A stretch of DNA of 64,000 nt from Flavobacterium marginilacus (GTDB lineage Bacteria > Bacteroidota > Bacteroidia > Flavobacteriales > Flavobacteriaceae), in assembly GCF_026870155.1 (NCBI RefSeq), contig NZ_CP113975.1, forward strand, positions 186,001 to 250,000. The letters are read 5' to 3'. The position numbers were made by a program, and so were the translations under genes. Positions 45,022-55,111 of this stretch are shown here, in pieces. How positions within the stretch are numbered: the stretch's first letter is position 1; every line of letters begins with the position of its first letter. Below the pieces are notes generated by a model. It saw only the letters and a program-made list of their open reading frames with translations, was not told where the DNA came from and did no database searches.

Positions 45022-45258
45022 ATGTCAGACATTGCATCAAGAGTAAAAGCGATTATCGTAGACAAATTAGGTGTTGACGAAAACGAAGTTGTAACAGAAG
45101 CAAGCTTCACTAATGATTTGGGAGCTGACTCATTAGACACTGTTGAGCTTATTATGGAATTCGAAAAAGAATTTGACATTCAAATTCCAGACGATCAAGC
45201 AGAAAACATCGCTACTGTAGGTCAAGCTATCTCTTACATCGAGGAAGCTAAAAAATAA
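45022..45258 (+). CDS. acpP: Acyl carrier protein
   Basis: The 78-residue acidic protein carries growing fatty acyl chains on a phosphopantetheine arm. The attachment Ser is in [17 protein letters not shown]. Length and helix pattern ([31 protein letters not shown]) are standard. It is immediately upstream of fabF, which uses its acyl-ACP products, though a hairpin at 45265 separates them. Confidence 0.97.
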   Translation: MSDIASRVKAIIVDKLGVDENEVVTEASFTNDLGADSLDTVELIMEFEKEFDIQIPDDQAENIATVGQAISYIEEAKK

Positions 45259-45264
45259 TAATTA

Positions 45265-45308
45265 CACACCCGATTTCTAAAATTTCTTAATTTTAAATCG
45301 GGTGTTAT
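45265..45308 (+). terminator. Hairpin after acpP
   Basis: ACACCCGATTT pairs with AAATCGGGTGT around an AT-rich loop. The T-run is weak (TATTATTT), so read-through into fabF is likely. A second weak hairpin with CCCATG...CATGGG lies near 45366-45410. Confidence 0.6.
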
Positions 45309-45444
45309 TATTTAAAAAATTAAATTCCGATTGAATTTCAATCAAATTATATTTACAATAAATCCCCATGACTCTTTAGTTACTTTTTATAGTATAGAAA
45401 GCATGGGCTTTATTTGTTAAAAGATAACAAAAATAAAAACGTTT

Positions 45445-46704
45445 ATGGTTTTAAGAAGAGTTGTTGTAACAGGCCTTGGAGCCCTTACTCCCATTGGTAA
45501 TACTGTTGAGGAGTTTTGGAATGGCTTAATTAACGGTGTTAGCGGCGCTGCACCAATAACCTATTTTGATGCTTCAAAGTTTAGAACAAAATTTGCCTGT
45601 GAAGTAAAAAACTTCAATGTAGAAGATTTTATTGATAGAAAAGAAGCCAGAAAAATGGACCGTTATGCACAATACGCTATGGTTGCATCTGACCAAGCCG
45701 TAAATGATGCTAATTTTGACTATGACAAATTAGATAAAGACAGAGTCGGTGTTATTTGGGGTTCAGGAATTGGAGGATTAGAAACTTTTCAAATTGAAGT
45801 TCTTAATTTTTCAGAAGGGGATGGTACACCTAAGTTCAATCCTTTCTTTATACCAAAAATGATTGCAGATATAGCTGGCGGTCTTATTTCTATGAAGCAT
45901 GGATTTAGAGGGCCAAATTTCACAACAGTTTCTGCTTGTGCATCATCAACAAATGCTATCATCGATGCTTTCAATTATATCCGTCTTGGTCATGCAGACG
46001 TTATTGTAACTGGCGGCTCTGAAGCTGCTGTAACAATTGCTGGAATGGGAGGTTTTAATGCTATGCATGCCTTATCAACAAGAAATGATGATCCAAAAAC
46101 AGCTTCAAGACCGATGGACAAAGGAAGAGATGGATTTGTACTTGGAGAAGGTGCTGGAGCATTAATTTTAGAAGAATACGAGCATGCGGTAGCCCGTGGT
46201 GCAACAATATACTGCGAAATAGGAGGAGGCGGAATGTCTGCAGATGCATATCACATTACTGCACCGCATCCTGAAGGATTAGGAGCTAAAAATGTAATGC
46301 TAAACTGTTTAAGAGATGCTGGCTTAGAGCCAACAGATGTAGACGGTGTAAATATGCATGGAACTTCAACTCCGCTTGGTGATATTGGAGAATCTAAAGC
46401 AATTCTTCATGTTTTTGGTGAACATGCATATACAATGAATCTGAATTCAACAAAGTCTATGACTGGTCATTTACTTGGTGCAACTGGAGCAATAGAAGCA
46501 ATATCATGTATTCTTTCATTAAAGCACGGAATTGTGCCTCCAACAATAAATCATTTTACAGATGATGAAAATATCGATCCAAAATTAAACTTTACTTTTA
46601 ACGTTGCTCAAAAAAGAGAAATGAATGTTGTTATGAGTAATACATTTGGTTTTGGTGGCCATAACGCCTGCGTTTTGGTTAAAAAATTAGATTACAAAGC
46701 ATAA
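45445..46704 (+). CDS. fabF: Beta-ketoacyl-ACP synthase II
   Basis: The 419-residue condensing enzyme elongates acyl-ACP with malonyl-ACP. The Cys-His-His triad is visible in TVSACASSTNAI, MHGTSTPLGD and STKSMTGHLLGATGA. The N-terminal RRVVVTGLGALTPIGN and C-terminal NTFGFGGHNACVLVKK are canonical. The stop is followed after 1 nt by the rnc start, so translation is coupled. Confidence 0.97.
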   Translation: MVLRRVVVTGLGALTPIGNTVEEFWNGLINGVSGAAPITYFDASKFRTKFACEVKNFNVEDFIDRKEARKMDRYAQYAMVASDQAVNDANFDYDKLDKDRVGVIWGSGIGGLETFQIEVLNFSEGDGTPKFNPFFIPKMIADIAGGLISMKHGFRGPNFTTVSACASSTNAIIDAFNYIRLGHADVIVTGGSEAAVTIAGMGGFNAMHALSTRNDDPKTASRPMDKGRDGFVLGEGAGALILEEYEHAVARGATIYCEIGGGGMSADAYHITAPHPEGLGAKNVMLNCLRDAGLEPTDVDGVNMHGTSTPLGDIGESKAILHVFGEHAYTMNLNSTKSMTGHLLGATGAIEAISCILSLKHGIVPPTINHFTDDENIDPKLNFTFNVAQKREMNVVMSNTFGFGGHNACVLVKKLDYKA

Positions 46705-46705
46705 A

Positions 46706-47446
46706 ATGCGTTTTCTAAAAAAAATATTCTCAAAATCCCGTTCTCAAGAAGACGGGATTTTTTTTACTGCTATTCAATCCATCCTTGGATTTGACCCTAT
46801 TTCTCTGGAATTTTACAGAAAAGCCTTTACGCATCGTTCATCAAACCGCATCGATTTAAAAGGCAATCCAATTAATTATGAGAGACTTGAGTTTCTAGGT
46901 GATGCGATGCTGAGTTCGGTTATTGCTGCCTACTTATTCAATGAAGCCCCATTAGGAGATGAAGGTTACTTAACGAAAATGCGTTCAAAAATAGTAAGCC
47001 GGGAGCATCTGAATGAACTAGGCAAAGACTTAAACCTAATTGAATTTGTTGAAAGCAAAGTTCCTGTACATCACTTTGGAGAGAACATACATGGAAACAT
47101 ATTTGAATCTTTAATAGGCGCAATTTATTTAGATAAAGGGTACGAATACTGTGAAAAATTTATACAAAAAAGGGTTGTTATTCCCTATGTGGACATTGCA
47201 AGACTGGAAGGCAAAGTAATCAGTTATAAAAGCCTAGTGATAGAATGGTGTCAAAAAGAGAAAAAACAATTCCATTATGATATTTTTGACGACAATGCAA
47301 TTGATGGTCAGCGGCTGTTTGGTGTTAAACTAAGTATTGATGACAAAGTAGTTGCAAAAGCCAGAGCTACTTCAAAAAAGAAAGCAGAAGAGAAAGCTTC
47401 GCAGCGCGCTTACTTTGCTTTTCAGGAAAAAATTGAAAGAAAATAG
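46706..47446 (+). CDS. rnc: Ribonuclease III
   Basis: The 246-residue dsRNA endonuclease processes rRNA and other transcripts. The catalytic motif is YERLEFLGDAMLSSVIAAYLF, with the second acidic site in NIFESLIGAIYLDKGY. The C-terminus is a dsRNA-binding domain (SYKSLVIEWCQKEKK, KARATSKKKAEEKASQRAY). It begins 1 nt after the fabF stop. Confidence 0.96.
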   Translation: MRFLKKIFSKSRSQEDGIFFTAIQSILGFDPISLEFYRKAFTHRSSNRIDLKGNPINYERLEFLGDAMLSSVIAAYLFNEAPLGDEGYLTKMRSKIVSREHLNELGKDLNLIEFVESKVPVHHFGENIHGNIFESLIGAIYLDKGYEYCEKFIQKRVVIPYVDIARLEGKVISYKSLVIEWCQKEKKQFHYDIFDDNAIDGQRLFGVKLSIDDKVVAKARATSKKKAEEKASQRAYFAFQEKIERK

Positions 47447-47555
47447 CTAAATGATTATTAATGCTACATCGTTTTCGTTAATAAAATATCATAATCCTAG
47501 TCAGTAAGCGTCCTTTTACTAATTTAGAAATATTATATTTACAGCTTATTTTTTA

Positions 47556-48050
47556 ATGACCATGGCGATTCATAAACTGAATTTTGGTGAATTTGACGAG
47601 ATAGATTATAGTCTTATTGCTATTCACACCACATTAGAAGATTACCGATTGGCTTATTTTATCAATCAAAAACTTCATGTAAACCTGAATAAATCTATCA
47701 AAGAAATTCAAATTACTGATAAAGAAGGAGAAGTTCATTTTTCTAGATTTCATTATTATGAAAAGAAAAAAGATATTTTATGGGATTTGATACAAAATAT
47801 AAACGAAGTCATTCAACAAAAAAAAGAAGACAATCAAAGTTTGTTTACAAATTTTGACATAGAAGTAGCAAAAAAAGTGTACATGATTCCTGAATTTAAA
47901 AAAGTAAATTACTTTTTGAAAATTGAAAACAGCGAAGACGACACCAATCTTTTGAAAATTCAAAGTGAGCTGAATTCAATAGATCAAATAGCTGCCAACT
48001 ATATTGTTGAAATAAATAAGATAAAATCAAAAAACAATCTAATTTTTTAA
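47556..48050 (+). CDS. IPExxxVDY family protein
   Basis: The 164-residue protein carries MIPEFKKVNYFLKIEN, the motif that names this flavobacterial family (here with Asn for the Asp). No enzymatic motif or membrane segment is visible, and the function is unknown. It lies between rnc and pyk, its conserved location in Flavobacteriia as I recall, and stops 5 nt before pyk, so it is cotranscribed with it. Confidence 0.85.
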   Translation: MTMAIHKLNFGEFDEIDYSLIAIHTTLEDYRLAYFINQKLHVNLNKSIKEIQITDKEGEVHFSRFHYYEKKKDILWDLIQNINEVIQQKKEDNQSLFTNFDIEVAKKVYMIPEFKKVNYFLKIENSEDDTNLLKIQSELNSIDQIAANYIVEINKIKSKNNLIF

Positions 48051-48055
48051 AAAAA

Positions 48056-49486
48056 ATGCTTACAAACAAAAAAACCAAAATTGTAGCCACTCTTGGGCCT
48101 GCATGTAGTACACGAGAGATCATTAAAGATATGATCGAGGCAGGTGTAAATGTATTTAGAGTGAATTTTTCTCATGCTGATTATGAAGATGTTAAAAACA
48201 AAATCAATATTATACGCGGCATAAACGAAGAATTTGGATACACTACTGGTATTCTTGGAGACTTACAAGGCCCTAAACTTCGTGTTGGGGTTATGGAAGA
48301 TGGAGTTGTTGTTAATGATGGTGATTTGATTACTTTCACAACTGCTGAAGATATAATAGGTACTTCTAAAAGAGTATTTATGAAATACCAAAATTTCCCT
48401 AATGATGTTAATCCTGGAGAAAGAGTATTATTGGACGATGGTAAATTGATTTTTGAAATCGTTGAAACCGATAAAAAATCTGAAGTTGTTGCACGTGTTA
48501 TCCAAGGAGGTGAATTGAAATCCAAAAAAGGAGTGAATTTGCCAAATACTAAGATTTCATTACCTGCATTGACAGAAAAAGATATTGCTGATGCCATTTT
48601 TGCAATAGAAATGAAATTAGACTGGATCGCTCTTTCATTTGTAAAAACACCTAGAGATTTACAAGATTTACAAGAATTGATTGCAAAACATTCTGAGCAT
48701 AAAATTCCAATTATTGCCAAAATCGAAATGCCGGAAGCATTAGACAATATGGATAGAATTGTTGCTTATTGTGATGCTTTGATGGTTGCAAGAGGTGACC
48801 TTGGAGTTGAATTACCTGCGCATGAAGTACCATTGGTTCAAAAAGAATTAATCCGCAGAGCTAAAACTGCCAGAATCCCAGTTATTGTTGCTACTCAAAT
48901 GATGGAAACAATGATTACCAGCTTAACTCCAACCCGTGCAGAAGTAAACGACGTAGCCAACTCGGTTATGGATGGAGCTGATGCCGTGATGCTTTCCGGA
49001 GAAACTGCTACAGGTAATTATCCAGTACAGGTAATCCAAAAAATGACTCAAATCCTTGAAGCTGTTGAAGATTCACCGCTTATTCAAGTTCCACAAAACT
49101 CACCTCAGGTAAGAACAAACCGTTTTATCACAAAAACAGTTTGCCAGCATGCCGCTATCATGGCCAATGCTATCAAAGCAAAAGCAATTTGTACTTTAAC
49201 CAACAGCGGTTATACTGCATTTCAAATTTCGGCTTGGAGACCATCTGCACATATTTTGGTTTTTACTTCAAATAAAAGAATTTTGACTCAGCTTAATTTA
49301 CTTTGGGGAGTAAAATCATTTTATTACGAAAAATCAGTTAGCACAGATGATACTGTTGTAGACGTAAATAATATCGTAAAAGAGAAAGGTTTTGTGAAAA
49401 AAGGAGATTTCTTAATCAACCTTGCTGCTATGCCTATTGTTGAAAAAGGTATGGTAAATACCTTAAGAGTTTCTGAAATAGAGTAA
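48056..49486 (+). CDS. pyk: Pyruvate kinase
   Basis: The 476-residue enzyme converts phosphoenolpyruvate and ADP to pyruvate and ATP. Visible: KTKIVATLGPAC, RVNFSHADYE, GDLQGPKLRVG, the catalytic IAKIEMPEALDN with Lys, MVARGDLGVELP and ATQMMETMI, then the C-terminal domain. Length is normal. It ends at a strong terminator. Confidence 0.97.
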   Translation: MLTNKKTKIVATLGPACSTREIIKDMIEAGVNVFRVNFSHADYEDVKNKINIIRGINEEFGYTTGILGDLQGPKLRVGVMEDGVVVNDGDLITFTTAEDIIGTSKRVFMKYQNFPNDVNPGERVLLDDGKLIFEIVETDKKSEVVARVIQGGELKSKKGVNLPNTKISLPALTEKDIADAIFAIEMKLDWIALSFVKTPRDLQDLQELIAKHSEHKIPIIAKIEMPEALDNMDRIVAYCDALMVARGDLGVELPAHEVPLVQKELIRRAKTARIPVIVATQMMETMITSLTPTRAEVNDVANSVMDGADAVMLSGETATGNYPVQVIQKMTQILEAVEDSPLIQVPQNSPQVRTNRFITKTVCQHAAIMANAIKAKAICTLTNSGYTAFQISAWRPSAHILVFTSNKRILTQLNLLWGVKSFYYEKSVSTDDTVVDVNNIVKEKGFVKKGDFLINLAAMPIVEKGMVNTLRVSEIE

Positions 49487-49507
49487 CTTTTAGTACATCA
49501 AAATATA

Positions 49508-49546
49508 AAACCGTCTTAAATCTTTTAAAGATTCAAGGCGGTTTTT
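49508..49546 (+). terminator. Terminator of the acpP-pyk block
   Basis: AAACCGTCTTAAATCTT pairs with AGATTCAAGGCGGTTT with few mismatches and is followed by T. Confidence 0.85.
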
Positions 49547-49591
49547 CATTTCAATTTTTAATTATTTTTACAGGAAACAAATCTGCGTTCA

Positions 49592-51238
49592 ATGAATAAA
49601 TTTTTAGTGTTTGCTGCCATTTTGTTACTGCCCTACTATTCATTGGCACAAAAAAAATCAGATGCCTTATTGTCTGAAATAGATCAGACAATTGAAAATA
49701 ATTCCTTTTACACTCAAAAAAAAGAACGTGAGATTTCCCAGCTCAAATCACTTTTAAAAAACACCCATACTCCTATTTCTGAATATGAGGTTACCCAAAA
49801 ACTGTACAATAGATATAATTCATATCAGTCTGATTCTGCTTTAGTATATGCCAGAAAGAATCTCAAAATAGCTGAAAAACTAAATGAAACTGAAAAACTG
49901 AATCAAGCCAAATTAAATCTCATAACAATAATGGGAACTTTAGGCATGTACAAAGAAGGTATCGACGCTTTGAATTCCCTTAAAACAGTTTCTATTGCAA
50001 ATTTAAAAGGTTCTTTTTTTAGTGTGAGCAGAATGATTTATGGACAAATGGCTGACAATGCTTCTTCTAAACAAGAAAAAGAAAAGTACCAGCTGCTTTC
50101 CAAAAAATATCGGGATTCCTGTGTGAATTTTTATCCTGTCAATTCCATTTCATACATTATCGCAAAGGCAGATTGGTATCTTGACATTAAAAAACAAGAT
50201 GAAGCTCTTGATTTATTACTTCCTCTTTTTCCAAAAATTCATCAGAATGACCCTAACCGAGCAATTATAGCCTATGTTATTTCCCAAGCTTACAAGCAAA
50301 AAAAGAATAGAGATAAAGAAAAAAAATGGCTCGGTATTTCGGCTTTATCAGACTTACAGCTGTCCAAAAAAGAGTATATTTCTCTTCGTTCGTTAGCTTT
50401 TTTACTATATGAAGATGGCGATATCGATCGGGCTTATACGTATATCAAACGTTCAATGGATGACGCAGTTCTGTGCAACGCACGCTTAAGAACTTATGAA
50501 ATATCAAAGATGCTGCCCATCATCAGTGAATCCTACCAGCAGCAAAATGAAACTAACAGATTCCAATTGGTTATCTTTTTAATTAGTGCCAGTTTCTTAG
50601 TACTGATTTTATTAGCACTTTTGCTTTTGTTTTTTAAGCAGATGAAAAAATTAGCAGCCGCAAAAAAAGAGCTGAGTTTGGCAAATGATAAACTTTCTGA
50701 ATTGAATTCCGAACTAAATATCTTCAATGAAAAATTAAATCTTTCAAACAATACTTTATCTGAAGCCAATTTTTTAAAAGAAATTTATATTGGCCGTTAT
50801 ATGGACCAAAGTTCAGATTATTTAGGAAAACTAGATGAATATCAGCGGAAACTTAATGTACTGGCAACGACCGGAAAAATAAACGATCTTGTAAATACGG
50901 TGAAGTCAAAAGAATATATCGAAAATGAATTAAAAGAATTTTATACCAATTTTGACAAAACTTTTTTACAGTTATTTCCAAATTTCATCAATGATTTTAA
51001 TACGCTGTTGCTTCCCAGTGAAGCTATTCTGCCAAAAGAAGGCGAACAGCTCAATACTGAACTGCGGATTTTTGCACTCATCCGTCTGGGTATAAAAGAC
51101 AGTGCTAAAATTGCTGTTTTCCTTCGCTACTCGATTTCGACTATATACAATTACCGCTCCCAGCTCAAAAACAAATCTGCCGGTCCCAGAGATGAATTTG
51201 AAGAAAGAGTAATGCAGATTGGAAAAACTGAGGAATAA
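49592..51238 (+). CDS. SusR-like (DUF6377) TPR transcriptional regulator
   Basis: The 548-residue protein has a signal peptide (MNKFLVFAAILLLPYYSLAQ), periplasmic TPR-like helices to about residue 320, one transmembrane helix (VIFLISASFLVLILLALLLLF, about 327-348), a coiled coil (AAKKELSLANDKLSELN) and a cytoplasmic C-terminus with a helix-turn-helix-like segment (IAVFLRYSISTIYNYRSQL). This is SusR/DUF6377 architecture, where a bound sugar signal crosses the membrane to activate glycan genes. The GH97 glucosidase lies 325 bp downstream and is the likely target. The ligand is unknown. Confidence 0.8.
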   Translation: MNKFLVFAAILLLPYYSLAQKKSDALLSEIDQTIENNSFYTQKKEREISQLKSLLKNTHTPISEYEVTQKLYNRYNSYQSDSALVYARKNLKIAEKLNETEKLNQAKLNLITIMGTLGMYKEGIDALNSLKTVSIANLKGSFFSVSRMIYGQMADNASSKQEKEKYQLLSKKYRDSCVNFYPVNSISYIIAKADWYLDIKKQDEALDLLLPLFPKIHQNDPNRAIIAYVISQAYKQKKNRDKEKKWLGISALSDLQLSKKEYISLRSLAFLLYEDGDIDRAYTYIKRSMDDAVLCNARLRTYEISKMLPIISESYQQQNETNRFQLVIFLISASFLVLILLALLLLFFKQMKKLAAAKKELSLANDKLSELNSELNIFNEKLNLSNNTLSEANFLKEIYIGRYMDQSSDYLGKLDEYQRKLNVLATTGKINDLVNTVKSKEYIENELKEFYTNFDKTFLQLFPNFINDFNTLLLPSEAILPKEGEQLNTELRIFALIRLGIKDSAKIAVFLRYSISTIYNYRSQLKNKSAGPRDEFEERVMQIGKTEE

Positions 51239-51531
51239 AACCTTCTATTTCTTAAATTTATGGGACACTATTTTACTCGTTTTTGGAATTCTAAGCTATT
51301 CCTGCACCACTTTTTTTTAAAATCAAAAAAAAATCAACTTATTGATTTTTAGTAATTTATTTTGTATTTTTAAAAAACCAATCTACTTTTTATAAAAATC
51401 AAAATTTTCAGGACTTCAAAGCGTATACTTTTACTTTTTCGAAAACGATTTTTTTTTGAATATCAAAATACGGCATCTTTGGTCAATTTGATCAAGCCTA
51501 ATGATTTAAAAATAATCGATTTTGAAAAACT
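51239..51531. other. Regulatory gap before GH97
   Basis: This gap is AT-rich with no ORF or strong terminator. It should contain the site used by the SusR-like regulator; I see partly repeated GATTTT/TTCGAAAACGA-type stretches at about 51438-51530 but cannot define an operator. Confidence 0.3.
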
Positions 51532-51539
51532 TAGATTTG
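51532..51539 (+). promoter_or_regulatory. -7 promoter box TAGATTTG, GH97
   Basis: TAGATTTG lies 24 nt before the ATG at 51564. Confidence 0.5.
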
Positions 51540-51548
51540 AAATAATAA

Positions 51549-53681
<2,133 letters not shown>

Positions 53682-53690
53682 TTTTCTTTT

Positions 53691-53750
53691 TGAACCATTA
53701 AGGAATTAAGGTTTTAATTCTTAATGTACCCTTAATTCCTTAATGGTTCA
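53691..53750. terminator. Long bidirectional hairpin between convergent genes
   Basis: GAACCATTAAGGAATTAAGG is a perfect 20-bp inverted repeat with its partner near 53731-53749, separated by about 18 nt that themselves read TTAATTCTTAATG. T-rich sequence follows on both sides. It probably terminates both GH97 and the convergent lipoprotein gene. Confidence 0.75.
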
Positions 53751-53755
53751 TTTAA

Positions 53756-55111
53756 TTATTTTTCTCCAAAAATCTTGACATCATCGATCATAAAAGCTCC
53801 GTTTAAAGTTTTGTCTTTGCCAGAACCAATGTATTTAAATGCGATGTGAATATTTCCTGTATAAGAAGACAAATCAATACCGCCGGAACTGATAAATGTG
53901 CGGGCCGGTGTTGATAAGGACGGTACTTTGGCAGTTAATTTTGTCCATTTTGCCTTGGTTATACTCGAACCGTCAAAATTGGCTGATACATATACTTCCA
54001 ATGTGTTGAGAGGAGAATCGATTTTCAAATCATGCTGTGCGCTTCGAAAAGACAATACAGACTTTTTATAATCTTTCAAATTAATTTTTGGGGAAACCAG
54101 CCAGGCAATATTTTCTGCTGCGGTAGTACTTGTCGTATTGAACTCGGCATAGCCATTACCACTATAGACTATGCTTTTCCATAATTTGGTGGCTTTTTCG
54201 ACAACATTGCTCCAGCCAGGCAACGCAAAATTTACATTATTTTTAACGGATTGAAAATCTTCAGCAAAGAAGGGAATACTTCTATTTCCGTTCATTACAA
54301 TATCTTTTTCAGACCTTACCATTAATTGATAATCGGTGCCGAATTTTGTCAAAACTCCACGGATTGTACCGCTTCCTTCTGGTACTAAATGATCTGAAAA
54401 ATCAGCATAACCGCTTGTTCTGAAAATAATCTGACTTCCTGTTTTGTCCCGCAGATTCCAGTTTGTTGCTCCGCCAACATCATTGGTTTCTTCATAATAA
54501 TGCCGTCCCAGCGCCGATTCGGTAAACTCCACATCTTTCAATTCGATTAATGTATTAATCTTGGCATCATCTAAAGCCTCTTCAACACTAACCAGCTTGA
54601 CCAATTGGCTTTCATCAATCATTGTACAGGAAGCATTCAGTACTTTTTTATAATCGTTTTGAGAAATTCGGCCAACACCGCCTTCGTTATAGCTATTAAC
54701 AAAAATATCCCCAATGCGCAGACCGCCATAATAAATATCGGTATATTGTTTTTTCATTTTGATATAAACTTTATTGCCCAATCTAAAATCAATATAGCTA
54801 TTCGAGGCATCAACAGGAACACTAAAACCCGTCGCTGGTGCTTTGGCTGTTGCCAAAGTCTGAAACGAAATAGTCTTAAAAAAATTCCCTTCCTCATCAC
54901 TGGAAACCACATAGGCTTCAATAATATCATCATATTTGTATTCTGTCACTATGGAACTTGTAATAGCGCGGACTTCTTCAACAGTACGGTTTACATTTAG
55001 GTCAGGCTGATTACAGGCTAATTTTGGCACATCAAATTCTTCTTTGGCACAACCATTTAAAATCATTACAATTCCTAAAAAAACAGTGCAGCATTTTAAA
55101 TTCATATTCAT
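53756..55111 (-). CDS. DUF5689 surface lipoprotein
   Basis: The 451-residue lipoprotein has a signal with lipobox (IVMILNGCAKEEF) and a DUF5689 region (VEEVRAITSSI, IEAYVVSSDEEGNFFKTISFQ, TLIELKDVEFTE), and a C-terminal jelly-roll of choice-of-anchor type (FFAEDFQSVKNN, WLVSPKINLKDYKK, FMIDDVKIFGE). DUF5689 proteins usually pair with TonB receptors, as here. The start overlaps the receptor's stop (TAATG) and a second Met is two codons later. It is likely an outer membrane partner of that receptor; the ligand is unknown. Confidence 0.85.
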   Translation of the reverse strand: MNMNLKCCTVFLGIVMILNGCAKEEFDVPKLACNQPDLNVNRTVEEVRAITSSIVTEYKYDDIIEAYVVSSDEEGNFFKTISFQTLATAKAPATGFSVPVDASNSYIDFRLGNKVYIKMKKQYTDIYYGGLRIGDIFVNSYNEGGVGRISQNDYKKVLNASCTMIDESQLVKLVSVEEALDDAKINTLIELKDVEFTESALGRHYYEETNDVGGATNWNLRDKTGSQIIFRTSGYADFSDHLVPEGSGTIRGVLTKFGTDYQLMVRSEKDIVMNGNRSIPFFAEDFQSVKNNVNFALPGWSNVVEKATKLWKSIVYSGNGYAEFNTTSTTAAENIAWLVSPKINLKDYKKSVLSFRSAQHDLKIDSPLNTLEVYVSANFDGSSITKAKWTKLTAKVPSLSTPARTFISSGGIDLSSYTGNIHIAFKYIGSGKDKTLNGAFMIDDVKIFGEK

